A DNA stretch of 21,336 nt from Ophiostoma sp. CBS 140.51 (GCA_029298735.1 JANSLP010000459.1:1-21336), one strand, 5' to 3'. Shown: positions 1 through 10,046, counted from the stretch's first letter. Numbers and translations are program-made. Notes: a model not told the origin generated them from the sequence alone.

Positions 1-2560
1 TCCCTTTTTCTTGGGCGTTTCTTTACCTTATTCACGTTATTTTGCCAGCACAATGGACAAATACACTTCGGCCTGCCAATCCGCCGCAAAACCGCGCCAA
101 AAAAAAAAAATTACAAGGGGGGGAACAGCCAAGCGCGACCGACCTCGTGGACGTTCGCACTTGCCGTAAACTTGTACCTTGCTTTGCGTATCTGGCTGAC
201 CTCACGAACAAATCGAGCAGGCCCGCCGCTCTCCGTTCCCAGAAAACCAGCCCACTACCGTAACGATTCACCCTGCTAGACACGCTAAAGCTCTACTTCC
301 TTTTTTAAGTAACCCTCCCCCTTCCGTTCCTTCCTTACACAGCAACAACCGTTTTGCGCGAAACTAGAGATACTGGGGCACTTCCAGTCACTTCCTTTTT
401 CACTCTTTCTTTTCTTTCCTCTCTCTTTCTCTCTGACTCCCCTCCCTTGTCGCCAACTTGACCACGGTCAACAACTTTCCCACAAGAAACGAATATCACG
501 ACAAGACAACGACTGTGTCGTACGGAGACACACCCACACCACGAGGCATGTAGACCATACATACCATACACGCCCCCAAACCCACCATTTGCGTGGCACT
601 GACAAGCCAGCGCATCCGCACATTAGCAAAAAAAGACATCGCCTCCTGTCCTCCTTTTTTACTTTCCCAGCATCGACGACCAGTCACCGCATCCCGGCGC
701 AAAATTTCGTCCTTTTTCACATATTCTCTCTACTTCCGTTGCTTTGTGTCACCGTTCTTTCGCACAAGGCCACGTCCCTATCGAATTGCTCTTGCGGCGT
801 CCGAAACTGCAACCGCAAACTGCAGAGAAGCGCATCGGTACGACGAAGCAAAAAACGGTCGAGCCGAACTGGAATCCCGGAACCGCAACACGAAAGAGGA
901 CCAGAAACTCAAGGTCACGACCGACGTAGAACGACTTTGTACGCGACCCCAGGCGGCATCGCACAAAACTCTAATATTACACCTTCGCCTACGCCCTTCT
1001 TTTGCGCCTTACACCTTTCCTGCATCTTTGCACCACTCTTTGCGAGCCGAACTCTTTTGCCGAACCTGCAGCTTGCCCTCGCCTTTTGCAACCACTCGCC
1101 TTCCACTACACAACAACGGAAAACGGAAAACGGAGCAGGAAGCTTCGATCTGGAGGCTCTGCATCGCGCAAGCAGCCCTCTCACAGAGAAACAGAGAAAC
1201 AGACACGGCCTGGTAGTGCAGAGCCGCGCATGCTCTGTTTTTCTTGTGGTGTGCTCGACATACATGCCAGCCAGCAAGAACGGTTAAACCGGTCCCCGAC
1301 GAGACCCAACACCAAGGAAGCAACTGCCACCCGCGCGGCTTTGCTACCTCTCGACAACTCTCGAGAGACAACCACAACAAGCCAATATCCCAACGGTGGG
1401 ATCCAAGGAAAAAGCGGTACCCCCTGGAACCGCCATGGGAGCCTGTCTCTCTACGTCTGTCCTGGAACCACTGCACCTGTCATCCTTGGACTTCTCCCAG
1501 GTTGTGTTGTGGGAACACTCAACTGGGTTGTAACCCAAAACAGCAGCCTGCATACAAGACCGCCTACCACTTCATCAGTGTGGTTTTTGCCGTGACGCCT
1601 GCACTCTCTCTCCATCGAAGCAAGCGGCCGGCCTCTAACTGCGGCCCTTACCCGCCCCATCCTCGCAAAATATTAGATTTGCCAGACGACCAAGCCGACC
1701 AGGAGGACGTATCGAGGGCGTACTTGTACACGGCCTGTACCTAGACAACCCAATCGACCTGCCTTCTTTGCATAGGGGGTGTATCTATATTCCCTCTCTG
1801 TCCCCCCATCTTTCTCTTGTTCCTCCTTTCTATTTCTTTTTGCCTTTTTTATTTTATTCCTTCCTTTTTCCTTCTTTTTCTTCTTCTCCTTCCTTTCGAC
1901 TTTCTTTTCCACACGCCCCCTCTTCCCGTTAAAATAGACTCCCGTCGTCCGCTGCAACCCTTGCCCGCCTACTTGGGCACAATCGATCATCAAGCTCCAC
2001 CCCCAACCAGCACACCAGGACAGCAAAAGCACGAGAGAAACGAGGGACCGAGGAAACGGAAACGAATACGCCTGCAACGACAAGCCAGCAGAAGGAAATA
2101 AACAGGCAGGGCCAGCAAGCAAAAAGCAAAGCATTGCAGACACACACCCACGGCCACATCTGCACAGCATTGCACAGCAGCAACCCGAACAGTCGACTAG
2201 AAGTCAGAAGCCAAGGGCAGATGCAACACCACGACTAAGCAAAAGACGAACGAGAGTGCGTGGCGGCCGTCGACGATACCAAGACTACGGCCTTTGTTTT
2301 TGTGCACACGGTCAGTTTTTTCTGCAGCTTGCAAAAAACACACCTGCTGGCCAGATTTGCTGCTCAAGCACATAAATCACCACATCCCCACCCTCCTTTT
2401 CTGCTTCTTTTCTGTTTTTGTTTGTGGGCTGGACTCGCATCAACTTTCCGCTCCCTTCAATTTTTTCACTTCTTCAAGCCGTCTTCTTGCCGGACTGCAA
2501 CCTTTTTGACAAGGAGTTGCCCAAAACTGCACTTACACAAACAATCCCTGTTCTCACCAC
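1..2560. other. Gene-free upstream region with pyrimidine-rich tracts
   Basis: I find no convincing gene in this 2.5 kb. Open frames exist on both strands, the longest at 589-1287 (+) and 1673-2170 (-), but they start at non-ATG codons or have skewed Arg/Ser/Thr/Pro or Lys/Glu composition, show no recognisable domain, and overlap each other. The stretch has a run of 12 A at 99-110, C/T-rich tracts near 381-438 and 1795-1925, and many short purine/pyrimidine blocks. C/T tracts are common near fungal transcription starts, so this is most simply regulatory and leader sequence of the phospholipase C gene. A non-coding RNA or a short unrecognised gene cannot be excluded. Confidence 0.6.
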
Positions 2561-2565
2561 GTTTT

Positions 2566-2572
2566 TATATAA
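2566..2572 (+). promoter_or_regulatory. TATA box of the phospholipase C gene
   Basis: TATATAA lies about 260 nt before the first in-frame ATG of the phospholipase C gene. A strongly C/T-rich stretch (about 2575-2670) follows directly, which is a usual arrangement at fungal transcription starts. The start would then be expected near 2600-2700, giving a leader of roughly 130-350 nt depending on which ATG is used. Confidence 0.5.
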
Positions 2573-2739
2573 GTCTCCAAGACTCCCACCTTTCCTCTTT
2601 CTTCCACACCCACTCCACCTCTTTCTTCTTCTACTTCCATTCCTACTTCTTTTTCTCTTCTTCCCTTAAGAGCTAGTCTTTTCTCATCCACCTTCACGTC
2701 AAGGCATCTCTCTCACTCTACTCTTACTTCTTCAACAAC

Positions 2740-2778
2740 ATGCGGCGCATATCAACATCATCTACTCACTTCCCCTAA
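2740..2778 (+). other. Upstream ORF 1 in the phospholipase C leader (12 codons)
   Basis: An ATG at 2740 opens a 12-codon reading frame ending at TAA 2776-2778, wholly upstream of the main coding region. If transcription starts just after the C/T tract, this small frame is in the mRNA and could lower translation of the main frame. The peptide itself resembles nothing known to me. Confidence 0.35.
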
Positions 2779-2817
2779 ACGTTTGCTTAGCGCCACGAGA
2801 GCTCTGAGAGTTTCTTG

Positions 2818-2877
2818 ATGTGTTTCTATGAGACAACTTCTTTCTCATCCAACATCTTCATTCACTTCCGCATCTGA
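2818..2877 (+). other. Upstream ORF 2 overlapping the first main ATG (19 codons)
   Basis: An ATG at 2818 opens a 19-codon frame ending at TGA 2875-2877. It overlaps the first ATG of the main frame (2828) in another frame and ends before the better-context ATG at 2948. A ribosome that translated it could re-initiate at 2948 but not at 2828, which supports 2948 as the main start. Confidence 0.35.
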
Positions 2878-5800
2878 TTCTCTACACCCTTCTTTTGCTG
2901 AACTTCTTTCGTCTTGTCACGTTGTTGTTCAGCAAAATCTCAAAACCATGCCGTTCTTCGACCTTACTTCACATACAACTTTCAGTACAGCAACTGCCTC
3001 TTCAATATCGATACCATCATCGGTAGAGGAAGGCTCAACAACCTCGACAGCGCCATTATCAACGCCGCTGTCATCGTCACCCACAACCTCCATTTCCAGT
3101 TTCAAATCCTCTCTGAGCCGGAAAATGGCTCTGAGTAGGAGCTCCTCGAGGGAGAGCAGCGGCCGTGGCCACAACACGCAAAACACGCCGCTTGCTGGTC
3201 CCATGATGGAAAGGTTTGTTCAGGCACAAGCCCAAGAACGGGCGTTGGAGCAGGCACAGGCGCTGGCACGGCGGTCTTCCGAGAGCGTCAACAATGGCCT
3301 TGTCTCCAACACCAGCTTCTCCAGCATGGCATCAAGCTTCCACAACTCACCCACGCTCATGTCTGATGTGCCAACACCAACCTACGGCAGCTCCATGTTG
3401 CCCTCACCAGAGCCGCTCCGTGGACGGGACTTGGGACCTGCGCCCATCTCCTCGTTCCAGCTGCCGGAGTCGATGCTGAGCCATAAAATGAGCGAAACGT
3501 CTCTCCTCCAGCACACGCCACCACCTAGCATCCACCCTGGCAACAACGTCAACGCCTCCATGTCACAGGAGGCATCAAAACAGAACGGCAACATTATCCG
3601 CCGCCTATCCAACCGGGCTTCGAAAGCCATAACACGACGCAGGCCGTCGTCGGCTCACCCCAACAGCCGGGACGTCAGTGTCGGACCTGGAATTCTTCGC
3701 CGGCGAAGCGACAGCAACAACACGGCACCCGCCAGCGACATTATGGACCGGCCTACTTTCGACACGGACTCCGAGTACGACGTTGACGAGCGGGACGACG
3801 GCGACAGCATTGCGGCATCCATGTTCGACGGCATTGCCAACACTGATGCATCTGCCACTACTAATGGCACGTCTTCTGTGAACGGCTCTGTCGCAACAGC
3901 CACTGCGCCCACGCCCGCCGAAGTCGGCCCTGTGATCCCTCTCGCCCTGCTCCATGGCATTTCCATTCGGAAAGTGTCCAAGAAGCACAAGCGCATCATC
4001 CTCACGCTCGACGCCGAGGCCGGCAAGGTTTCTTGGGACAAGTTCCGCCCGTCCAAGAGCATTTACATTGATGACATCAAGGAGATCCGCACCGGCGGTG
4101 ACATTCGCCAGTACCGCCTCGACTGCAACATTCCCGAGTCCGACGAAAGTCGCTTCTTCTCGATCATGTACACTGTCCCGGGCACCACGAACACCAAGCA
4201 CAAGCATTTCATTGCCGACACCGACGAGAACTTTTCAGACTGGACGACCACGCTCGACGCCATCTACAAGCACCGCCAAGATATGATTGCCTCGCTCATG
4301 GCCTTCAACGACAAGGCCGTGCGTAGCTACTGGAACCGCGAGATGGCTCGGCAGTCTTCGGATAAGCTCAACGCCCAGTCTACCACGGCTCTGGCCGGTG
4401 AGATTGATTTTGCTGGTGTCGAGCGTGTCTGCCGCAACCTGCACATCCACGTGCCCCAGGAGACGCTGCGCGCCAGCTTCGCTGGTGCCGATGTGCACAA
4501 GTTGGGTCGCCTCAACTACGCTGGTTTCCAGGACTTTGTGCGTCTGATGAAGAAGCGCGGTGACATCCACGCCATCTACCGCACTCTGGCCTCGAACGCC
4601 AACCTGGGCATCACGCGCGACGAGTTCTTTGACTTCCTGCGCAACACGCAGGGCGAGAACGTAGACGACGAGCTGGCTTCTTGGGAGACTGTTTTCTCGC
4701 GGTTCGCCCGCCGGCCCAAGGCATCGTCTTCGTCTGCCAAGGACGTCGCCGTCATCAGCGATGGCGAGTCGGTCATCAGCGGTTCCGAAGAGGTCCCTCG
4801 CATGTCGGAGGCCGGCCTCGCCAACTACCTCACGTCGACCTACAACCTGTCCATGATCAAGGAGCCCAAGGAGTACACCTTTGACCGCCCCATGAACGAG
4901 TACTACATCTCCAGCTCGCACAACACGTACCTTGTCGGCCGCCAGATTGCAGGCACATCAAGCGTCGAGGGTTACATCTCGGCTCTCACTCGGGGCTGCC
5001 GCTGTGTGGAGATTGACTGCTGGGATGGCGCCGATGGCCAGCCAATTGTCAACCACGGCAAGACCCTGACATCGAGCATCTCGTTCCGCGAGACCGTCAG
5101 CGCCATCAACCGCTACGCGTTCGTCAAGTCGCCCTTCCCTCTGTGGATCTCGCTTGAGGTCCACTGCAACCCGGAGCAGCAGCGGATCATGGCCCGGATC
5201 ATGCGCGAAGTCTTTGGCAGCAAGCTCGTTACCGAGCCGCTGTCGAACGCGACCAACCGCCTGCCCTCGCCTTCCGAGCTCCGTGGCCGCATCCTCGTCA
5301 AGACCAAGAAGACCCAGCAGCCCACGACCGCCACTCTCCCGCCCCTGCCTCTGCAGACCTCGAGCGAAGTCATTGCCGCCAGCACCAGCGAGTTCTCCGG
5401 TCGCCGCCGGGGCAACAGCCTGCCGACAACGTACCAAAAGTCGATTACTCTGGACGGAAATGTCCCGAGCGTCATCTACTCGCCCACGAACTCGCAGATC
5501 TCGCCCTTCTCCTACTCGGCCGGCCAGTCCAGCCCCGTCCTCAGCCCTGGCTACTCGACTCCGACGACACCCCGCAAGTCCAGCACACCCAAGGCGCGCC
5601 TGACGACTGTCAACACCATCACTGAGGGCGAGGTGGCCCGCGAGATCCCGAGCAGCAGCACCAGCGACTGTGACAGTGGCAGCGAGAAGCTCCCGACCAA
5701 GCACAAGCAGAGCAAGATCGTGCCCGAGCTTGGCTGCCTGGCTGTCTACTGCGTTGGTGTGCACAAGGCGACACCCTTTGAGGACGCCGACTGCAAGCTC

Positions 5801-6751
5801 TTCAACCACATCCTGTCGTGGGACGAGACGGTCTACGAGCGTGGCACCAAGACGCGCGACTACCGCCAGGCAGTGTACTTCCACAACATGCGGTACCTGA
5901 TGCGCGTGTACCCCAAGGCGTACCGCATTGGCTCGTCCAACTTCAACCCTCTGGGCCACTGGCGCCGCGGTGTGCAGATGTCGGCTCTTAACTGGCAGAC
6001 GTACGATCTGGGCATGCAGCTGAATGCGGCCATGTTCACAGGCGGTACCGACCAGTCGGGCTACGTCCTGAAGCCGCGCGAGTGCCGTCAGTTCCAGGTT
6101 CTGCCGAACCTGCCTGGCGAGAGCAAGCCACGCGAGCTCAAGCGGGAGCGCAAGAACGTCAACTTTAGCATTGGCGTCGTGTCGGCGCAGCAGCTGATGC
6201 GCCCGGTCAACTTCCCCGACCGCCGCACGCTTGACCCCTACATTGAGGTCGAGGTCTTCATGGCTGACGACAAGCGCGACCGCGACGAGAGCAAGCAGCA
6301 GCCCGCCGACAACCTGCCGCAGACGCCGCTCATCTACCGCACCAAGATTGTTCCCGGCAACGGCTTCAACCCGGTCTTTGACCAGCGCTTCAACTTCCGC
6401 TTCACGACCAAGTACCCCGATCTGGTGTTTGTGCGCATGAGTGTCAAGCTGGCCGAGAACGGCAAGTACACGAGCGCCAACCCGACGGCGACCTTTACGG
6501 CCAAGCTCAGCAACCTCAAGCAGGGTTACCGCACGATCCCGCTGGTGGACGTCAACGCCGACCGCTACATGTTCTCGACACTGCTGTGCGAGATCCACAA
6601 GGAGCCAATTACGAGCGTGTTTGTGCCCTGCGTGACGGACGCGCCGGAAGCCGGCACCAGCACCAACAAGCTCAAGAGCATCCGCACCGTCTTCAACCGC
6701 ACGACCAACCTAAGCCCCAAGTCGAGCATCGACAGTGGGCCGTCGTTGTGA
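2828..6751 (+). CDS. Phosphoinositide-specific phospholipase C, delta-type
   Basis: The enzyme hydrolyses phosphatidylinositol 4,5-bisphosphate to inositol trisphosphate and diacylglycerol at membranes, feeding calcium signalling. Numbered from ATG 2828 (1307 aa), residues 1-370 are Ser/Thr-rich and probably disordered. A PH-like domain covers about 374-490, an EF-hand-like region 525-640, the X domain 680-835, the Y domain 970-1095 and a C2 domain 1110-1255. X-domain catalytic signatures are visible: SSSHNTYL with His698, EIDCWDG, NHGKTL with His743, and SLEVHCNPEQQ. The Y domain has SSNFNPLGHW, ALNWQT and GYVLKP. A Ser/Thr/Pro-rich insert of about 130 residues separates X and Y. The frame is unbroken with no intron. 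ATG 2948 (Met41, AAAACC context) is a better start than ATG 2828 (poor context, overlapped by an upstream ORF). The family call is firm; the exact start is not. Confidence 0.95.
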   Translation: MRQLLSHPTSSFTSASDSLHPSFAELLSSCHVVVQQNLKTMPFFDLTSHTTFSTATASSISIPSSVEEGSTTSTAPLSTPLSSSPTTSISSFKSSLSRKMALSRSSSRESSGRGHNTQNTPLAGPMMERFVQAQAQERALEQAQALARRSSESVNNGLVSNTSFSSMASSFHNSPTLMSDVPTPTYGSSMLPSPEPLRGRDLGPAPISSFQLPESMLSHKMSETSLLQHTPPPSIHPGNNVNASMSQEASKQNGNIIRRLSNRASKAITRRRPSSAHPNSRDVSVGPGILRRRSDSNNTAPASDIMDRPTFDTDSEYDVDERDDGDSIAASMFDGIANTDASATTNGTSSVNGSVATATAPTPAEVGPVIPLALLHGISIRKVSKKHKRIILTLDAEAGKVSWDKFRPSKSIYIDDIKEIRTGGDIRQYRLDCNIPESDESRFFSIMYTVPGTTNTKHKHFIADTDENFSDWTTTLDAIYKHRQDMIASLMAFNDKAVRSYWNREMARQSSDKLNAQSTTALAGEIDFAGVERVCRNLHIHVPQETLRASFAGADVHKLGRLNYAGFQDFVRLMKKRGDIHAIYRTLASNANLGITRDEFFDFLRNTQGENVDDELASWETVFSRFARRPKASSSSAKDVAVISDGESVISGSEEVPRMSEAGLANYLTSTYNLSMIKEPKEYTFDRPMNEYYISSSHNTYLVGRQIAGTSSVEGYISALTRGCRCVEIDCWDGADGQPIVNHGKTLTSSISFRETVSAINRYAFVKSPFPLWISLEVHCNPEQQRIMARIMREVFGSKLVTEPLSNATNRLPSPSELRGRILVKTKKTQQPTTATLPPLPLQTSSEVIAASTSEFSGRRRGNSLPTTYQKSITLDGNVPSVIYSPTNSQISPFSYSAGQSSPVLSPGYSTPTTPRKSSTPKARLTTVNTITEGEVAREIPSSSTSDCDSGSEKLPTKHKQSKIVPELGCLAVYCVGVHKATPFEDADCKLFNHILSWDETVYERGTKTRDYRQAVYFHNMRYLMRVYPKAYRIGSSNFNPLGHWRRGVQMSALNWQTYDLGMQLNAAMFTGGTDQSGYVLKPRECRQFQVLPNLPGESKPRELKRERKNVNFSIGVVSAQQLMRPVNFPDRRTLDPYIEVEVFMADDKRDRDESKQQPADNLPQTPLIYRTKIVPGNGFNPVFDQRFNFRFTTKYPDLVFVRMSVKLAENGKYTSANPTATFTAKLSNLKQGYRTIPLVDVNADRYMFSTLLCEIHKEPITSVFVPCVTDAPEAGTSTNKLKSIRTVFNRTTNLSPKSSIDSGPSL

Positions 6752-7123
6752 GGTTGATTGACTCCGCACACACAATTCCTATCATCCCTTCTCCCTCCTT
6801 ACCTCTCGACCTTCTTTTTTTGTACTACTACCACTTTATTTCCTTTGTCTTTTTGTGATTTCTCTCTGCATTTATCCCCCCGATTGTCCATTTTTGCATT
6901 ATTCGATTTTTTTTTGTTTATTAGTTACCATCTTTATTCTCATATTTAAAAACAAAACCGGCTTTAAGCATTTTATTAAAATACTCCAAGGGTGGTTGAA
7001 ATAGTAATAACAAAAGCAACCTCAAGACGAAGTGGTAACTTGCACAAGACGACAGATAAACGAACTGCAAATTCCACACCGCTCGTAACGCCGGGGACAA
7101 TCGCACCTCGGGTGTTGGATACC

Positions 7124-7153
7124 ATCTGATTAGATCATAAGATTAGATTATGG
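7124..7153 (+). promoter_or_regulatory. GATA-like element cluster with a repeated GATTAGAT
   Basis: ATCTGATTA at 7124-7132 differs by one base from ATCWGATAA, the site known for the fungal iron repressor SreA/SRE. The octamer GATTAGAT occurs twice within the following 25 bases. The cluster lies about 1 kb upstream of the siderophore transporter. Function is inferred from the motif and the downstream gene only. Confidence 0.3.
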
Positions 7154-7603
7154 GATTGGGTGTGGTGAGACAGCCCCACGTAACTAGGCTTTGAGTGGCA
7201 TGGGGGTGGAATCCACCCACAGCAGAGGCCCAGAAACCACCGCAAAAGATGTGGAAAAAAAACTTGAAAAACTCATTGAAATTACGGAATCAAAACTGGG
7301 CGATACGACAACCACAGGTCACTGTTTGGCACAATGTAACCCATTACGCTTCATTGGTATATCTGGCAGGCAATCAGGAAATGGCCTCCACCATCCAGAC
7401 ACCTAGCGAGGTCGACATGGTCGCCATCGGCAGCGAAAACCACCAAAAAAGCCACAATTCCGCCCAACAATGCGACATCCTGGGCCAGTCTCTGCAAATC
7501 CCTGCCTTGTACAGAGTAACGTCAAATCCAAAGGGGTTTAGCAAGCGTGGCAGGGACTAAACGACGGGTAACAATTGGGCCTCATGTCGGCGGATCACGG
7601 CAC

Positions 7604-7609
7604 AGATAA
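7604..7609 (+). promoter_or_regulatory. GATA-factor core site (AGATAA)
   Basis: AGATAA matches the HGATAR core bound by fungal GATA factors, including the iron regulator SreA and the nitrogen regulator AreA. It lies about 560 nt upstream of the transporter ATG. Short cores like this also occur by chance. Confidence 0.25.
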
Positions 7610-8026
7610 TCGGGAAAAACACACAAAAAGGTAGAAAAAGACGAGGGAAAAGAGCGAGCTAGATTCTGACCTCATAAAGCTATTCCACACATGGTTGATA
7701 TGCCGCAAGAGAGTCGTAATCCAACCTTGCCGACCCAAGGAAAGTTTTGACAATCCACGCAGCCGCCCCTACTTGCATTTTCTCCTATCGTACGAGCAAA
7801 ACCCCCCAAAGTTTTCTGAAGTACCATGTCGCCGAGAAACTCCCACTTGCCTCCTACATGGGTTCGGTTAGAGTCGAAAGTTGACAAACAGAGTTTAGTG
7901 TCTTGCTTGATTTTTCGCGTACTCCACCAAAACAGTGGAAGACTGCTGCCAAGTGCAGACAAGCATCGCGCCAAGATGGGGGTCTTGTCTGCTCCGACAG
8001 TCGGATCCTGTTGGGTGGTACAAGGT

Positions 8027-8032
8027 AGATAA
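8027..8032 (+). promoter_or_regulatory. Promoter-proximal GATA-factor core site (AGATAA)
   Basis: A second AGATAA core sits about 135 nt upstream of the transporter ATG, a suitable distance for a promoter element. It lacks the ATC extension of the strict SreA consensus, so an AreA-type or chance site is equally possible. Confidence 0.28.
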
Positions 8033-8117
8033 GTAAGGGATCGGCCGCACCTGCCATATGTTGCTCCCTGCGGCTTCTTGATCTCTTTTTTCTTTTTTTC
8101 TGGCTCTCTGCACAAGC

Positions 8118-8127
8118 ATATTTAAAT
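8118..8127 (+). promoter_or_regulatory. TATA-like A/T element before the siderophore transporter
   Basis: ATATTTAAAT lies about 40 nt before the start codon and directly follows a T/C-rich tract at 8083-8110. It could be a core promoter element with a very short leader, or simply A/T-rich leader sequence. Confidence 0.3.
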
Positions 8128-8165
8128 TCTTACCAAAACAGACTTCCAGTCGCATCTTACCAACC

Positions 8166-10046
8166 ATGGGCGCCGAAGAACAACCAACAGAGCGGGAAGC
8201 TTCACCTCCAGCCCCTGTGACAGCCACCACCACCATCGCTAACACCGCCGATGTCTCTCAAATCAAGCCGTCCGGTGTCGCCCGCGTCGAGGTTCTGTCA
8301 CGCCTCATCTCGTGGCCTGAGCGTATCTTCCTCTTCTTTGCTGTCTTTGCCGTCTCCTACGGCTACAGTCTCGACAACACCTGCCGCAATGCCTACCAAC
8401 CATACGCTCTGTCGTCGTTTGGCGAGCATTCCCTTCTCTCGACCGTCGTCGTCCTGGGCACCGTCATTGGCGCCGTCCTGCAGCCCATCTCGGCCAAACT
8501 CTCCGATATTTTCGGCCGTGTCGAACTCGTCGGCCTCGCCATGGTCTTTTACACTGTCGGCACCATTGTCGTGGCCACCTCTCACAACCTGCCCACCTTT
8601 TCGGGCGGCGTCGTGATTTGGGAAATGGGCCACACGAGTGTGCTCTTCATCATGCAGATTTTGATTGCTGACTTCTCGTCGACCCGGTGGCGTGTTATGT
8701 TTAGCTTTGTGCCGGGCCTGCCGACCATTATCAACACCTGGGTCAGCGGCAACATTACGAGCAGCGCCCTCAAGCATATTGGCTGGCAATGGGGCATCGG
8801 CATGTGGGCCATTATTATCCCCGTTGGCACACTCCCCATCTTCTTTAGCTTCTGGGTCATTGGCCGCCGTGCCAAGAAGCAGAGTGTTGTCTATGTCGAG
8901 CAGGTACATGCCAACTGGGCTGCTGCTCGTCGCCGTCCTCTCCAGTTTCTGGTCGAGCTCTTCTGGCTGCTTGATGTTATTGGCATTATCCTTTTGGTTG
9001 CCCTGCTGGCGCTGACCCTTGTACCGTTTACTCTGGCTGGCGGCGTCAAGAAGACCTGGCAGCAGCCGCACATTATTGCACCTCTCGTGGTTGGCATTTT
9101 GTGTATCCCCGTCTTTGTGCTCTGGGAGCTGCGTGCACCGAAGCCACTTGTGCCCTTCCCTCTCCTCAAGAAGCGTGAAGTCTGGGCACCCATCTGCATG
9201 GGTATCTTCCAGAACTGCACCTTCTTGCTTGTTGGAACATACCTCTTCACCGTCCTGCAGGTGTCGTTTGGCTTCAGTGTCGCCGCTGCCACTCGTGTGT
9301 CGTCCCTCTACGGTTTCACCAACGCAGTCATTTTCCCCTTCTTGGGTCTTGCTGTCTACAAGGCCCGTCATCTCAAGTACTTTGTCGTCTTCGGCACCGT
9401 GCTGTACATGGTCGGCCTTGGCCTTCTGATCCGCTACCGTGGTGGCTCTGCCGGTGATGGCCGTGCTGGTATTATCGGCGGCGAGGTCGTGCTAGGTGTG
9501 GGAGGAGGCATTTTCTTTTATGCAGCACAAGCTACACTGCAGGTCGGCCTCAAACACGAACATCTGGCCGCGGTGACGGGCGTCTCTCTCGCCGTACACT
9601 ATATTGGTTCTGCACTGGGTGCCACCCTGTCCGGTGCCATCTGGACGCAGCTTCTGCCTGCCCGTCTCGAGATGGAACTGGCACCAATTAACAGCACTCT
9701 GGCTGCCACGGCCTTTGCCAGCCCCCTGACCGCCATCGTCCCCGTCTATCCACTCGGCACACCCGAACGCACTGCTGTCATTGAGGCATATCGCTACATC
9801 CAGCGCATCTTGACCATCGCCGCTATCTGCCTGTCCGTGCCTCTCGTTCTGCTGGCTTTGATCCTGCCGAACCCTGAGTTGAACGATGCACAGAACTTGG
9901 TTGATGGCAATGTCGAGCTGGAGCCAGAGGATAAGAAAGTGGATGACGCTGATGCCAATGAGACACAAGAGAACAAGGCCCAGCGTGCACCGCAGACCAC
10001 TGAACAGGCAGGGCAGCCAGACACTGCTGAAATCACGTCCAAGTGA
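8166..10046 (+). CDS. MFS siderophore-iron transporter (Sit1/Mir family)
   Basis: The 626-residue protein is a multi-pass major facilitator (about 12-14 hydrophobic segments between residues 50 and 570) of the fungal siderophore-iron:proton symporter group, importing ferric siderophores at the plasma or vesicle membrane. The diagnostic stretch after the first membrane segment, SYGYSLDNTCRNAYQPYA (around residues 65-82), matches the GYGLDNT-type signature of Mir/Sit proteins. The motif AKLSDIFGR follows at the usual position between segments 2 and 3. The long luminal loop before the last segment and a charged Glu/Asp/Gln-rich C-terminal tail of about 60 residues also fit. The start ATG sits in a good context (CAACCATGG). 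There is no intron. Substrate specificity cannot be read from sequence. GATA-like sites upstream suggest iron regulation. No siderophore synthesis gene is in the window. Confidence 0.9.
   Translation: MGAEEQPTEREASPPAPVTATTTIANTADVSQIKPSGVARVEVLSRLISWPERIFLFFAVFAVSYGYSLDNTCRNAYQPYALSSFGEHSLLSTVVVLGTVIGAVLQPISAKLSDIFGRVELVGLAMVFYTVGTIVVATSHNLPTFSGGVVIWEMGHTSVLFIMQILIADFSSTRWRVMFSFVPGLPTIINTWVSGNITSSALKHIGWQWGIGMWAIIIPVGTLPIFFSFWVIGRRAKKQSVVYVEQVHANWAAARRRPLQFLVELFWLLDVIGIILLVALLALTLVPFTLAGGVKKTWQQPHIIAPLVVGILCIPVFVLWELRAPKPLVPFPLLKKREVWAPICMGIFQNCTFLLVGTYLFTVLQVSFGFSVAAATRVSSLYGFTNAVIFPFLGLAVYKARHLKYFVVFGTVLYMVGLGLLIRYRGGSAGDGRAGIIGGEVVLGVGGGIFFYAAQATLQVGLKHEHLAAVTGVSLAVHYIGSALGATLSGAIWTQLLPARLEMELAPINSTLAATAFASPLTAIVPVYPLGTPERTAVIEAYRYIQRILTIAAICLSVPLVLLALILPNPELNDAQNLVDGNVELEPEDKKVDDADANETQENKAQRAPQTTEQAGQPDTAEITSK

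Larger units (their letters stand above)
6752..8165. other. Intergenic spacer: phospholipase C 3' region and siderophore-transporter promoter
   Basis: The first 200 nt are T-rich and probably hold the phospholipase C 3' UTR and polyadenylation region. The rest carries GATA-type elements (annotated separately) and a TATA-like element near the transporter. A 121-codon plus-strand open frame at 7195-7560 begins at GTG, has no recognisable domain and an unremarkable composition, so I do not call it a gene. Confidence 0.55.

Noticed and set aside
589..1287. Plus-strand open frame of 232 codons in the upstream region
   Set aside because: It begins at a TTG, overlaps several other open frames of similar length, and its Ser/Arg/Thr/Pro-rich sequence has no domain.
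1673..2170. Minus-strand frame with a Lys/Glu-rich block
   Set aside because: The Lys/Glu block is the complement of a C/T tract, so the apparent charged helix is explained by low complexity.
4958..6598. Long minus-strand open frame (546 codons) antisense to phospholipase C
   Set aside because: It is the mirror of a C-ending-codon-rich gene; composition is Arg/Ala/Val/Leu-skewed and no domain is visible, while the plus strand encodes clear catalytic motifs.
7195..7560. Plus-strand 121-codon frame in the phospholipase C/transporter spacer
   Set aside because: It starts at GTG, lacks domain or codon-bias support, and lies where promoter elements are expected.
8298..9371. Minus-strand open frame (357 codons) antisense to the siderophore transporter
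   Set aside because: It is a shadow of the transporter reading frame, very rich in Asp/Gly/Glu/Asn and without recognisable motifs.
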